From: an uncultured Oscillospiraceae bacterium
GTDB taxonomy: Bacteria; Bacillota; Clostridia; Oscillospirales; Oscillospiraceae
Direction: 5' to 3'
Length of the DNA: 27,596 nt
Assembly: GCA_934675115.1 (NCBI GenBank)
Contig: CAKUPH010000025.1
Coordinates: forward strand, 1-27,596
Under the pieces are notes generated by a model. That model was not told where the DNA came from, did not search any database, and saw only the letters and a program-made list of their open reading frames with translations. Below, one piece after another: positions 16,653 to 25,071 of this stretch (position 1 is the stretch's first letter; the number at the start of each line of letters is the position of its first letter). The translations under genes were made by a program, and so were the position numbers.

Positions 16653-18641
16653 TCAGATCTGGGCGGCAGTGACGTAGGCGCTGCGGTTGGTGGTCTGGAT
16701 GGTGCCGGGCTTCTTGCAGTCGCCCACGAAGTAGAACCGGGGGGCGGCACCGTAGAAGGACAGGGCCTCGTCGCTCTTGGCGCGCATGCCCACGGACAGC
16801 ACCACGGAATCGGCAGCCAGCTTATGCTCCGCGCCGTCCTTGTCGGTGTAGGTGACGAAGCCGTCGCCGATCTCCTTGGCGCTGGCATTGAGCACATAGT
16901 GGAAGGAGGGAATGGCCTCCCACGCGGCCTGGAACATGGAGCGGTAGTGCATGAAGGTGGTGTCGGCGGCCAGCTCGTCCCGCATTTCCACCACGGTGAC
17001 CTCACGGCCGTTCTGGGCGAGGAACATGCCGGTCTCCACGCCCACCTCGCCGCCGCCGATGACGACGACGCTCTTGCCGATCTTCTCGGAGTTCATGATG
17101 GCCTCGGTGGCGACGCACACGTTGGCCCGGTCCGCGCCGGGGATGGCGGGGATGACGGGCTGCGCGCCCACGGCGGCGACGACCACGTCATAGCGGTCGG
17201 CGATCATCTCAGGGGTAGCCTTGGTGTTGAGCACCACGTGGATGCCATGCTTGTGGACCTGCGCGATGAGGAAGTCCTTGTACTCCTTCAGGGTCCACTT
17301 GAAGGGGATGTAGTCGGCGTGACGGATGGCGCCGCCCAGCTCGGCCTCCGCCTCGTAAATGGTGACCTTGTGGCCGCGCTCGGTGAGGTACAGGGCGGTG
17401 CGCATGCCGCCGGGGCCGCCGCCGATGACGGCCACGGTCTTGCTGCCCTCGATGGGGGAGGGGAGATAGCGGTCCACTTCCTCAAAGCCGAAGTGGGGGT
17501 TGACGGAGCAGACGGTGGTCATGATGTCGTGCTTGCCGCGGCCGTGGCACTTGTTGCACCGCAGGCAGGGCACCAGATCGTCCTTGCGGCCCTCCAGCAC
17601 CAGCTCGCCGTAGTTGGGATTGGAGATCCACGCACGGGCCATGGCTACCAGGTCCAGCTTGCCCTCGGCGATGGCGCGGTCGGCGTCCTCGGGGTCGAAG
17701 AAGCCGCCCACGTTGGACACCACCATGTCCAGCCCGGCCTTCTTGATCTCGGCGGCCAGCTCGAGGAACGGGGTCTTGCGCAGCTCGAAGGGAATGGGGT
17801 GGTTGGGGTCGCCCTCGGCGGAGCGGACCTGCACGATGTCCACGTACTTTTCGGCCAGACGCAGGAAGCGGATGCCCTCCTCCATGCCGTAGCCGCCCTC
17901 AGGCTCCACGGCGGAGAACTGGATCTCGATGAGCATGTCGTTTCCAGCGGCCTTCTTGACCTCCTCCAGCACCATCAGGGGGAACTTCACCCGGTTCTCG
18001 AAGGAACCGCCGAACTCATCGGTGCGCTTGTTGGACAGGGGGGAGAGCAGCTGGCCGGGGAGCTGGGCGCGGTAGCTCATGTGGATGGTGACGGCGTCGA
18101 AGCCCAGCCGCTTGTAGAAGGCGGTCTTTTGGCCGTAGCTCCTGGCGATCTTCACCAGATCTTCGGCGGACACCTCGTCGCCGCAGGCCTGAATGATCAT
18201 GGCGGTGGCGCCGAGGCTCATGTCGATGGGGGGATTGGCGTCGATGATCTCCACTTCGCCGTTCTCGTTCTCATAGCGGAACTTCTTGTTGGCGGAGAAC
18301 AGGGAGCCGCTGATGAGGGTGTTCTGGTGGTGCAGGGCCTCGATGAACTCCACCATGTAGTTCTGGCAGCGGGCGTCCCGCAGGTCGAAGTTGGGGAAGT
18401 GGGACATATCCAGCGTATCGGGGAACTCGGGAGAATCCACGGAATCCTCAAAGCCGGCGAAGGTGATGAAGGCCGCGCCGTTGCGGGCCCGGCCGATGAA
18501 GTGGGCCATGGTGGCGTCGGCGGGGTAGTTTTCCGGGCCCTGAGAGAAGTGGGGCAGGGAGTTAGAGGACTGCATCCGGTTTTTCAGGATAAATTTTCCG
18601 ATCTTCAGCGGGGACAAAAGATGGGAATAGGTGGGCATCAT
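16653..18641 (-). CDS. FAD/FMN/[4Fe-4S] NADH:flavin oxidoreductase (Old Yellow Enzyme, enoate/dienoyl-CoA reductase type)
   Basis: The 662-residue protein has an N-terminal OYE TIM barrel (about 1-355), a Cys cluster C359-x2-C362-x2-C365-x12-C378 for [4Fe-4S], and a C-terminal dinucleotide-binding region with IGGGPGG (406-412) and VVVIGGGEVGVE (525-536). This is the layout of 2,4-dienoyl-CoA reductase, enoate reductase, BaiCD/BaiH and bacterial flavonoid reductases, which reduce activated C=C bonds using NAD(P)H. The active-site stretch reads IHMSYR (186-191) where many relatives have an His-Ala-His-Gly-Tyr pattern, so the substrate is hard to guess. The first of two adjacent ATGs (18641) was chosen because AGGAG lies nine bases upstream. 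It has its own strong promoter and stands alone. Confidence 0.88.
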   Translation of the reverse strand: MMPTYSHLLSPLKIGKFILKNRMQSSNSLPHFSQGPENYPADATMAHFIGRARNGAAFITFAGFEDSVDSPEFPDTLDMSHFPNFDLRDARCQNYMVEFIEALHHQNTLISGSLFSANKKFRYENENGEVEIIDANPPIDMSLGATAMIIQACGDEVSAEDLVKIARSYGQKTAFYKRLGFDAVTIHMSYRAQLPGQLLSPLSNKRTDEFGGSFENRVKFPLMVLEEVKKAAGNDMLIEIQFSAVEPEGGYGMEEGIRFLRLAEKYVDIVQVRSAEGDPNHPIPFELRKTPFLELAAEIKKAGLDMVVSNVGGFFDPEDADRAIAEGKLDLVAMARAWISNPNYGELVLEGRKDDLVPCLRCNKCHGRGKHDIMTTVCSVNPHFGFEEVDRYLPSPIEGSKTVAVIGGGPGGMRTALYLTERGHKVTIYEAEAELGGAIRHADYIPFKWTLKEYKDFLIAQVHKHGIHVVLNTKATPEMIADRYDVVVAAVGAQPVIPAIPGADRANVCVATEAIMNSEKIGKSVVVIGGGEVGVETGMFLAQNGREVTVVEMRDELAADTTFMHYRSMFQAAWEAIPSFHYVLNASAKEIGDGFVTYTDKDGAEHKLAADSVVLSVGMRAKSDEALSFYGAAPRFYFVGDCKKPGTIQTTNRSAYVTAAQI

Positions 18642-18688
18642 GGGACAGGACTCCTTCCAAAGCATGTTCTGCGTGTTGATTCGGTGTG

Positions 18689-18717
18689 AGTATAGAATAT
18701 TTGAAAAAGGAAGTCAA
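18689..18717 (-). promoter_or_regulatory. Strong sigma-A type promoter of the flavoenzyme gene
   Basis: On the minus strand TTGACT (18712-18717) and TATACT (18689-18694) are 17 bases apart. The leader before ATG 18641 is about 40 bases. Confidence 0.85.
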
Positions 18718-18782
18718 TTTGCCGGAGAAAAACAGATGGAAAAAGACAGGAAGTAAAAGAGACCGGGGCGCAAGAAGGGACA

Positions 18783-18815
18783 GAAAATCCCCGGACGGCC
18801 ATACGCCGCCCGGGG
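18783..18815 (-). terminator. Intrinsic terminator after mtnA
   Basis: An 11-bp stem with one mismatch (18789-18799/18805-18815) and a 5-base loop lies 14 bases after the mtnA stop. It is followed on the minus strand by ATTTTC, so the U-tract is short. Confidence 0.75.
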
Positions 18816-18829
18816 AGGAGGGGACAGGT

Positions 18830-19900
18830 TCAGGTGTTGCCTTCGTCAAAAAGGGCGGCGAGGCTCTCGGTGTAGGGGGCCCGGCAGATGCCCTTCTCCG
18901 TGATGATGGCGGCGATGAGGGAGTGATCCGTCACGTCGAAGGCGGGGTTGCAGCACTTCACGCCCTCCGGGGCCATGGGCTGTGCGTACCAGCGGGTGCG
19001 GATCTCCTCCGGCGGGCGCTGCTCGATGGGGATGTGATCGCCGTCGGGGCAGCTCAGGTCGATGGTGGAGGTGGGGCCGAGGACATAGAAGGGGATGCCG
19101 TAGTGCTTGGCCAGAATGGCCACGCCGCTGGTGCCGATCTTGTTGGCGGCGTCGCCGTTGGCGGCCACCCGGTCGCAGCCCACCATGCACGCCTGCACCC
19201 AGCCGTTTTTCATGACGATGGACGCCATGTTGTCGCAGATGAGGGTGACGTCCGCTCCGGCGCGGTCAAGCTCCCACGCGGTGAGCCGCGCGCCCTGAAG
19301 CAGGGGGCGGGTCTCGTCGGCGAAAATCTTCAGCGGGAAGTTCCGCTCCGCCGCCAGAAAGAACGGCCCCTGCCCGGTGCCGTACCGGGAGGTGGCCAGC
19401 GGCCCGGCGTTGCAGTGGGTGAGCACGCCGTCGCCGGGGCGGAGCAGGGACAGACCGTACTCGGAAATGGCCCGGCACATGGCGATGTCCTCCTCGTGGA
19501 TGGCGACGGCCTCCGCCCGCAGGGCGGAGACGACTGCTCCGGCGGGGGCCCCGGACATGGCGTCCATCCGGGCCAGCATCCGCCGGACCGCCCATGACAG
19601 GTTTACCGCCGTGGGCCGGGCGGCGGCGAGGGCATCGGCCTGCTCCCGGAGGGCGGCGCGGAAGGCATCCCTCTCCAGCCCCTTCGCCGCCAGCCGGTCC
19701 GCCAGCACGAACAGGCTGTACCCTGCGCAGATGCCGATGGCGGGCGCGCCCCGGACGCGGAGCTGGTAAATGGCGTCCACCATGTCCTCCAGCGTGTTCA
19801 GTTCAATATATACCAGCTCACCGGGCAGGCGGGTCTGGTCGATGATGACCAGCTTGTCCTCCGGCGTGAGCCGGACGCTTTCCAGATGCTCCAGTTCCAT
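18830..19900 (-). CDS. mtnA: S-methyl-5-thioribose-1-phosphate isomerase MtnA
   Basis: Converts 5-methylthioribose 1-phosphate (or 5-deoxyribose 1-phosphate) into the ribulose 1-phosphate form. The 356-residue protein is of the eIF2B-like fold. Signature elements are RVRGAPAIG (48-56), [10 protein letters not shown] with catalytic Cys163, and [17 protein letters not shown] with catalytic Asp243, followed by PTSTID. ATG 19900 is preceded by GGAGG at seven bases; an ATG 18 bases upstream has no ribosome-binding site. A terminator-like hairpin lies immediately before the gene, so it may be read by partial read-through from the glycosyltransferase. No other methionine-salvage gene is in the window. 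Confidence 0.94.
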   Translation of the reverse strand: MELEHLESVRLTPEDKLVIIDQTRLPGELVYIELNTLEDMVDAIYQLRVRGAPAIGICAGYSLFVLADRLAAKGLERDAFRAALREQADALAAARPTAVNLSWAVRRMLARMDAMSGAPAGAVVSALRAEAVAIHEEDIAMCRAISEYGLSLLRPGDGVLTHCNAGPLATSRYGTGQGPFFLAAERNFPLKIFADETRPLLQGARLTAWELDRAGADVTLICDNMASIVMKNGWVQACMVGCDRVAANGDAANKIGTSGVAILAKHYGIPFYVLGPTSTIDLSCPDGDHIPIEQRPPEEIRTRWYAQPMAPEGVKCCNPAFDVTDHSLIAAIITEKGICRAPYTESLAALFDEGNT

Positions 19901-19923
19901 GAAAATTCCTCCGTTCAAAAGGG

Positions 19924-19947
19924 AAAAACCGCTGCGGCGCAGCGGTT
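19924..19947 (-). terminator. Terminator/attenuator hairpin between GT2 gene and mtnA
   Basis: A perfect 9-bp stem (19927-19935/19939-19947) with a 3-base loop ends in TTTTT on the minus strand. It stands only about 24 bases before the mtnA start codon, leaving no room for a separate promoter. Confidence 0.8.
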
Positions 19948-19958
19948 CCCGTGTAAAC

Positions 19959-20987
19959 TCAGTTGAATTTGTAGATCTTCCGGGCCAGCCGGTACAGCTT
20001 CACTGACAGCTTGCGGCCCTGATAGCCGGGAATGTTGGTGCCCATGTTGGTCAGGCGGTAGCGGCAGCGGCGGTAGAGGGCGGGGTCCCTGTCCCGCAGG
20101 TACTCCCACAGCTCGGTGCGCAGGCCGAGGGACTCCGGCGTGTCGGCGATGATGGAGAAAACAGAGGAAATGCTCATCATCATGGACAGGTAGTTGAACA
20201 TATACCGGCCCAGCCGCTTCTGCATGGCCTTGATAGCGGAGAGGTCATGGGCGTCGATCATGATCTTGGTGACCCGAACCTGCTGGTCGATGCGGCCGGC
20301 CATGACCGACTCGTTCACCGACTGGTCCGACCGGCCGATGAAGTAGCGGTAGAGGTCCACGTTCATGTAGTACATGGTCTTGACGTAGGGCAGGGGCTGG
20401 TAGACAAAAATGTTGTCCACATAGAAGGTGTGCTTGGGCAGCTCCAGTCCGCAGTCCCGCAGCAGCTGGGTGCGGTAGATGACCGAGTGCATCAGCAGGT
20501 ACTGGGAGGCCTTGAAGTGGCCGATGTCGTTCCACGTAAAAATTTTGTCGATGGGGAACACGTTTTTGTAGCCCATGACCTTCCGGGTGTTGTCCTCCAC
20601 GTGCTCGTAGACGTAGTTCGCGATGACCATGTCCACCGGGGCAGGCATTTTGGCGAAGTCCCGCAGGCGGGCCATGACCTTTGCCAGCGCGCCGGCGTCC
20701 AGCCAGTCGTCGGAGTCCACGACTTTGTAGTACATGCCCCGGGCATTGCGCAGGCCCTGATTGACGCCCTCGCCGTGGCCGCCGTTCTCCTGATGGATGG
20801 CGCGGATGATGTCCGGGCGCTCCGCGGCCCAGCGGTCGCAGATGGCGGGGGTGTCGTCTTTGGTGGAGCCGTCGTCCACCAGAATGATCTCCGCCTCCGG
20901 CCCGGCGGTGAGCAGCGTTTCCACGCAGTGATCCATGTAGGCGGCGGAATTGTAGCAGGGGACGGCGAATGTAATGAGCTTATCCAT
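19959..20987 (-). CDS. Family 2 glycosyltransferase
   Basis: Inverting GT-A fold glycosyltransferase of 342 residues, acting on the cytoplasmic side with a nucleotide-sugar donor. The N-terminus shows [30 protein letters not shown] (37-46) with the nucleotide-binding Asp pair, [12 protein letters not shown] (68-79) and the metal-binding DSDDW (91-95). A C-terminal basic helical part ([17 protein letters not shown]) may touch the membrane. AAAGGAG lies six bases before the ATG. Only 11 bases separate it from glf, so a galactofuranosyl transfer is plausible, though donor and acceptor cannot be read from the sequence. Confidence 0.9.
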   Translation of the reverse strand: MDKLITFAVPCYNSAAYMDHCVETLLTAGPEAEIILVDDGSTKDDTPAICDRWAAERPDIIRAIHQENGGHGEGVNQGLRNARGMYYKVVDSDDWLDAGALAKVMARLRDFAKMPAPVDMVIANYVYEHVEDNTRKVMGYKNVFPIDKIFTWNDIGHFKASQYLLMHSVIYRTQLLRDCGLELPKHTFYVDNIFVYQPLPYVKTMYYMNVDLYRYFIGRSDQSVNESVMAGRIDQQVRVTKIMIDAHDLSAIKAMQKRLGRYMFNYLSMMMSISSVFSIIADTPESLGLRTELWEYLRDRDPALYRRCRYRLTNMGTNIPGYQGRKLSVKLYRLARKIYKFN

Positions 20988-20998
20988 GGAGTTCTCCT

Positions 20999-22168
20999 TT
21001 ACTTGAGCAGATCGTCGGACAGGGCGAGGGCCCGGGCGACGATCGCGTCCATGTTGTAGTACTTGTACTCCGCCAGACGGCCCAGCAGATGGAGGTTCCC
21101 GTGCCGGGCGGCGAGGGCGGCGTAGCGGCCGTAGAGGGCGTTATTCTCGTCGTTGATGATGGCGTAATAGGGCGTTTCGCCGATGGCCCCGGTGTAGGGC
21201 CGGGAGTATTCCTTTACGATGGTGGTGACGCCGGTCTGCCGCTGGCCGGTCATGTGCTTGAACTCGGTGATGCGGGTGAAGTCCTCGTCTACGGTGTAGT
21301 TGACGGTGCCGTGGGTCTGGAAATAGTCGGTGGGCAGCGTCTCGAATTTGAAGTCCAGCGTCCGGTAGGGCAGGCGGCCAAACACGCAGCCGAACAGCTC
21401 GTCCGCCGCGCCGGTGTAGATGACCGGGCCGGTGAAGGGCTCGTCCTCAAAGAGCAGCTCGTCCCCCCGGAGGTCCAGCAGGTCGAGGGCGTTGACACCC
21501 AGACGGACCTCGATGTTGGGGTGATCCAGCATCCGCTGGAACAGGGGGGTGTAGCCGCTCAGGGGCATGCCCTGATAGGCGTCCTGAAAATAGCGGCAGT
21601 CCCGGCTGAGGAACACCGGCACCCGGGCGGTGGTGTTGGGGTCAATCTGCTCCGGCGTGGTGCCCCACTGCTTCATGGTGTAGTGGACAAAGACGTTCTC
21701 GTACACGTAGTCCGCCAGCGCGGCGATCTCAGGGTCTGGATTCTGCCGGAGCTCCAGGATGGTGACCTTTTTCTCCGGACCGTAGGCGGCGATGAGCTTT
21801 TCACCCAGCGCTTTCCCTTTTTCCGGGCCGAAGGCCGTCTCCATGCTGGTCAGGTTGAAGGGGACGGGGAACTGCATCCGGCCGCCCTTCCCATCGGGGA
21901 TGCTGGCCACCACCTTGTGGGGGTAGTCCAGCCACGCGGTGAAGCGGGTCAGGTAGTGGTACACCCGCTGGTCGTTGGTGTGGAAGATGTGGGGGCCGTA
22001 CTGGTGGATGAGCACGCCCGCCCGGTCAGGGCAGTCGTAGGCGTTGCCGCCGATGTGGCTGCGGCGTTCCAGCACCAGCACCCGCTTGCCGCCGTCCTCT
22101 GCCAGACGGCGGGCGGTGACGGCGCCGGCAAAGCCCGCGCCGATGATCAATGCGTCGTAATGCGCCAT
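20999..22168 (-). CDS. glf: UDP-galactopyranose mutase
   Basis: Flavoenzyme that interconverts UDP-galactopyranose and UDP-galactofuranose, the donor for galactofuranose in surface glycans. The 389-residue protein begins with an FAD-binding GAGFAGAVTARRLAE (10-24), followed by ERRSHIGGNAYD, and shows IHQYGPHIFHTN (about 54-65), a family signature. KQWGTTPEQI and YYAIINDENNALYGRY near the C-terminus also match. GAGG is ten bases before ATG 22168. It is followed immediately by a GT2 gene, forming a small galactofuranose cassette. I see no well-formed promoter in the 134-base gap upstream. Confidence 0.95.
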   Translation of the reverse strand: MAHYDALIIGAGFAGAVTARRLAEDGGKRVLVLERRSHIGGNAYDCPDRAGVLIHQYGPHIFHTNDQRVYHYLTRFTAWLDYPHKVVASIPDGKGGRMQFPVPFNLTSMETAFGPEKGKALGEKLIAAYGPEKKVTILELRQNPDPEIAALADYVYENVFVHYTMKQWGTTPEQIDPNTTARVPVFLSRDCRYFQDAYQGMPLSGYTPLFQRMLDHPNIEVRLGVNALDLLDLRGDELLFEDEPFTGPVIYTGAADELFGCVFGRLPYRTLDFKFETLPTDYFQTHGTVNYTVDEDFTRITEFKHMTGQRQTGVTTIVKEYSRPYTGAIGETPYYAIINDENNALYGRYAALAARHGNLHLLGRLAEYKYYNMDAIVARALALSDDLLK

Positions 22169-22302
22169 ATGGATACAACCTCACTGTCGTAGGATTTTTT
22201 GCCGTTTGATTACCGAAAGCAGGGACAGTTTATCACAGCGGGAGCGGGAACAAAAGGCGATAACCTTTAAAATTTCATTAACTTTCTCCCGCCCGCCGGG
22301 GC

Positions 22303-22836
22303 TCAGCGGCAGAATTTGGTCACGTAGTTGTCAATGGCGCGGGTGATGACCTCGATGGCGGCGTCCCGGCCATTCACGTCGCCGGCCACGGCGTCCTTGC
22401 CCTCCAGCGCCTTGTAGACAGAGAAGAAGTGGGCCATCTCGTCGAAGATGTGGCCGGGCAGGTCGGTCAGCTCGTGGTGGGTGTTGTAGCTGGGATCACT
22501 GAAGGGGATGGCGATGATCTTCTCGTCGTTTTTGCCGCCGTCCAGCATGGAGATGTACCCGATGGGGTAGCAGCGCACCAGCGTCAGGGGGTCCAGCTCC
22601 TCCGAGCACAGCACCAGCACGTCCAGCGGGTCGCCGTCATCGCCGTAGGTGCGGGGAATGAAGCCGTAGTTGGCGGGGTAGTGGGTGGAGGTGTAGAGCA
22701 CCCGGTCCAGAATGATCAGGCCGGTCTCCTTGTCCAGCTCATACTTCTTCTTGCTGCCCTTGGGGATCTCGATGACCGCGATGAAATCCTCCGGGGTGAT
22801 GCGCTTGGGATCAATGTCATGCCAGATATTGGACAT
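22303..22836 (-). CDS. ppa: Inorganic pyrophosphatase, family I
   Basis: Hydrolyses pyrophosphate to two phosphates in the cytoplasm, pulling biosynthetic reactions forward. The 177 residues match the soluble Mg-dependent family I. Visible are EIPKGSKKKYELDKE (23-37), YPANYGFIPRTYGDDGDPLDVLV (53-75) with the DGDPLDVLV active-site signature, and DGGKNDEKIIAIP (98-110) with a further metal/phosphate site. AAGGAG is seven bases before ATG 22836. It has its own promoter and is divergent from the rimP operon. Confidence 0.96.
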   Translation of the reverse strand: MSNIWHDIDPKRITPEDFIAVIEIPKGSKKKYELDKETGLIILDRVLYTSTHYPANYGFIPRTYGDDGDPLDVLVLCSEELDPLTLVRCYPIGYISMLDGGKNDEKIIAIPFSDPSYNTHHELTDLPGHIFDEMAHFFSVYKALEGKDAVAGDVNGRDAAIEVITRAIDNYVTKFCR

Positions 22837-22904
22837 AGTAAATCTCCTTAATAATATATAAAATAAGCCCGCGTATATGGTTCCTCCCGGGCCGGACCGC
22901 CCTC

Positions 22905-22933
22905 ATTATACCTGCGCCGGGGAAAAATTACAA
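22905..22933 (-). promoter_or_regulatory. Promoter of ppa
   Basis: On the minus strand TTGTAA (22928-22933) and TATAAT (22905-22910) have a 17-base spacer. The leader is about 60 bases and holds a weak GCCCG/CGGGC stem. Confidence 0.85.
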
Positions 22934-22995
22934 CCGGAGAGCGAAAAAGCGGCGAAAATTCTTTGTTGAGAGCAGGAAAAAATTTGCGCCGCCCC

Positions 22996-23024
22996 TTGCA
23001 ATCACAGGCATTGTGTGGTAAAAT
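22996..23024 (+). promoter_or_regulatory. Promoter of the rimP-nusA-infB operon
   Basis: TTGCAA (22996-23001) and TAAAAT (23019-23024) are spaced by 17 bases. Transcription would begin near 23031, placing the next hairpin about 20 bases into the leader. Confidence 0.8.
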
Positions 23025-23051
23025 CCCACTATATGATGTAAGTGTAAGGTC

Positions 23052-23080
23052 AGAGTGAGGTTTGCGCCTCACTCTTTTTT
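23052..23080 (+). terminator. Leader terminator (attenuator) ahead of rimP
   Basis: A perfect 9-bp stem AGAGTGAGG (23052-23060)/CCTCACTCT (23067-23075) with a 6-base loop is followed by TTTTT. It lies between the operon promoter and rimP and has the form of an intrinsic terminator. As no gene precedes it on the plus strand, I read it as an attenuator limiting expression of the nusA operon. Confidence 0.8.
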
Positions 23081-23109
23081 AACGACATTTTGGGTAAAGG
23101 AGTGGGACC

Positions 23110-23553
23110 GTGGCGAAGGTGACCGACGTTGTTGCCGGGCTGGCGCAGCCCTTTGTGGAGCAGGCCGGCTGTACGCTCTGGGACGTGGAATACGTCAAGG
23201 AAGCGGGGGAGTGGTTCCTCCGGGTCTACATCGACAGGGAGGGCGGCGTGTGCATCGACGACTGCGAGGCCGTGTCCCGCCCCCTGTCCGACGCGCTGGA
23301 CGAGGCCGACCCCATCGCGGGCAGCTACACCTTCGAGGTGTCCTCCGCCGGGCTTGACCGGCCGCTGAAAAAGCCGGAGCACTTCGAACAGAGCATGGGC
23401 CGGCAGGTGGACGTGAAGTTCTACCGCCCGGTGGACGGCCGCAAGGAGCGCACCGGCGTTCTGGAAGGCTATGAGAACGGGGACGTGACGGTGGACGGCG
23501 TCCGCTATCCCAAACAGGACATCGCGCAGGTCAGACTGCACGTGACATTTTGA
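23110..23553 (+). CDS. rimP: Ribosome maturation factor RimP
   Basis: Assists assembly of the 30S ribosomal subunit. The 147-residue protein shows the two-domain RimP pattern: WDVEYVKEAGEWFLRVYIDREGGVCIDDCEAVSRPLSDALDE (about 24-65), YTFEVSSAGLDRPLKKPEHFEQSMGRQVDVK (about 75-105), then a small SH3-like C-terminal domain. The start is GTG at 23110, preceded by AAAGGAG at seven bases. Its stop sits 14 bases before the nusA ATG. As in most bacteria it heads the nusA-infB operon. Confidence 0.95.
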   Translation: MAKVTDVVAGLAQPFVEQAGCTLWDVEYVKEAGEWFLRVYIDREGGVCIDDCEAVSRPLSDALDEADPIAGSYTFEVSSAGLDRPLKKPEHFEQSMGRQVDVKFYRPVDGRKERTGVLEGYENGDVTVDGVRYPKQDIAQVRLHVTF

Positions 23554-23567
23554 AGGAGTTAGTTGAC

Positions 23568-24737
23568 ATGGCTAAGAAAAAGACTGCTGCCAAGAGCACG
23601 GAGCTGGACGCGAAGGAGTTCTTCGCCGCCATTGCTGACATCGAGAAGGAAAAGGGCATCCCCAAGGCCTACATGATCGAGAAGATCTCCCAGGCGCTGG
23701 TGGCCGCCTACAAGCGGGACCACGAGGGCATCACCGACAACGTCACCGTGGACGCCAACGAGGAAAAGGGCGAGGTCCGCATGTACGTCAAGAAGGACGT
23801 GGTGGAGACCGTCGATAACCCCCACACCGAGATGAGCCTTGAGGACGCCCGGAAGGCTCTGCCCCGGGCCCAGCTGGGCGACGTGCTGCGCATCGAGATC
23901 AAGCCGAAGAACTTCGGCCGCATCGCCGCCCAGACCGCCCGTCAGGTCATCATTCAGGGCATGCGGGAGGCCGAGCGCGGCATGGTGTTCGACGAGTTCT
24001 CCGCCAAGGAGCACGAGATCCTCACCGGCACCGTCACCCGGGTGGACCCCCGGAACGGTTCTGTGTCCGTCCGGCTCAGCTCCGGCGGCGAGTTTACCGA
24101 TACCTTCCTGTCCGCCGGCGAGCAGGTCAAGGGCGAGGAAATCCACGAGGGCGACCGCATCCGCGTGTATGTGGTGGAGGTCCGCCGCTCCACCCGCGGG
24201 CCGCAGGTGCTGGTGTCCCGGACCCATCCGGGCCTTGTCAAGCGCCTGTTTGAGCTGGAGGTGCCCGAGATCTACGACGGCACCGTGGAGATCATGTCCA
24301 TCGCCCGCGAGGCGGGCAGCCGCACCAAGCTGGCCGTCTGGAGCGAGGACCCCAACGTGGATCCCATCGGCGCCTGCGTCGGCCCCCGGGGCCAGCGGGT
24401 GAACGCCATCGTGGAGGAGCTGCGGGGCGAAAAGGTGGACATCATCAAGTATTCCGACGATCCCGCCGAGTATGTGGCCGCCGCGCTGGCTCCCGCCGAC
24501 GTGGTCAGCGTGAAGGAGCTGGAGACGGGCAAGAGCTGCCGGGTCATCGTCCCCGACGACCAGCTGTCCCTCGCCATCGGCAAGGAGGGCCAGAACGCCC
24601 GCCTGGCCGCCCGGCTCACCGGCTTCAAGATCGACATCCGGCCGGAGAGCGCGCCGGAGCCTCCCGAGGAGGATGAGGCGCCCGCGGCGGAGGAGGATGT
24701 CGTCGCGGACGAGGAGACCGTGGAGGTCGAGGAGTAA
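23568..24737 (+). CDS. nusA: Transcription termination/antitermination factor NusA
   Basis: RNA polymerase-associated factor that controls pausing and termination. The 389-residue protein has an N-terminal polymerase-binding domain (about 15-135), S1 domain (about 150-205), KH1 with VGPRGQRV (271-278) and KH2 with IGKEGQNA (337-344), then a strongly acidic tail (Glu/Asp/Ala-rich, about 362-389). No AR repeats are present, as is normal in Bacillota. I chose ATG 23568 with AAGGAG nine bases upstream; a TTG at 23550 that includes this Shine-Dalgarno is not credible. NusA may act on the leader terminator of its own operon, which is inference. Confidence 0.96.
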   Translation: MAKKKTAAKSTELDAKEFFAAIADIEKEKGIPKAYMIEKISQALVAAYKRDHEGITDNVTVDANEEKGEVRMYVKKDVVETVDNPHTEMSLEDARKALPRAQLGDVLRIEIKPKNFGRIAAQTARQVIIQGMREAERGMVFDEFSAKEHEILTGTVTRVDPRNGSVSVRLSSGGEFTDTFLSAGEQVKGEEIHEGDRIRVYVVEVRRSTRGPQVLVSRTHPGLVKRLFELEVPEIYDGTVEIMSIAREAGSRTKLAVWSEDPNVDPIGACVGPRGQRVNAIVEELRGEKVDIIKYSDDPAEYVAAALAPADVVSVKELETGKSCRVIVPDDQLSLAIGKEGQNARLAARLTGFKIDIRPESAPEPPEEDEAPAAEEDVVADEETVEVEE

Positions 24738-24792
24738 GACGTTTGCTTGCAGGGCCGGCTGTTCCGGCCGCCGTGACCGGGGGTGAATTTGT

Positions 24793-25071
24793 ATGCCGAA
24801 GAAAATACCCATGCGCCAGTGCCTTGGCTGCCGGGAGATGAAGCCGAAGGGCGAGCTGATCCGGGTGGTGCGCTCCCCAGAGGGGGAGATCTCGCTGGAT
24901 TTCCGCGGGAAGAAGCCCGGGCGGGGCGCATACCTGTGCCCCGATCCCCAGTGCCTTGCGAGGGTGCGGAAGAGCCGGGCGCTGGAGCGCGCCTTTTCCG
25001 CGCAGGTGGGGCAGGAGGTCTACGACGCGCTGGAGCAGCAGATGAAAGCGGGTGACGGCGGTGACGGATGA
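24793..25071 (+). CDS. rnpM: RNase P modulator RnpM (YlxR)
   Basis: Small basic RNA-binding protein (92 residues) of the YlxR/DUF448 family; the Bacillus subtilis member was reported to modulate RNase P. The conserved pattern is visible: MRQCLGCREMKPKGELIRVVR (7-27) and GKKPGRGAYLCPDPQC (39-54), with four cysteines (10, 13, 49, 54). A GGGGGTG element lies upstream of ATG 24793. It stands 55 bases after nusA, and its end overlaps the start of ylxQ. Confidence 0.92.
   Translation: MPKKIPMRQCLGCREMKPKGELIRVVRSPEGEISLDFRGKKPGRGAYLCPDPQCLARVRKSRALERAFSAQVGQEVYDALEQQMKAGDGGDG

Noticed and set aside
16647..18689. Plus-strand open frame of 680 codons
   Set aside because: Exact antisense of the flavoenzyme gene with no recognisable protein features and no ribosome-binding site.
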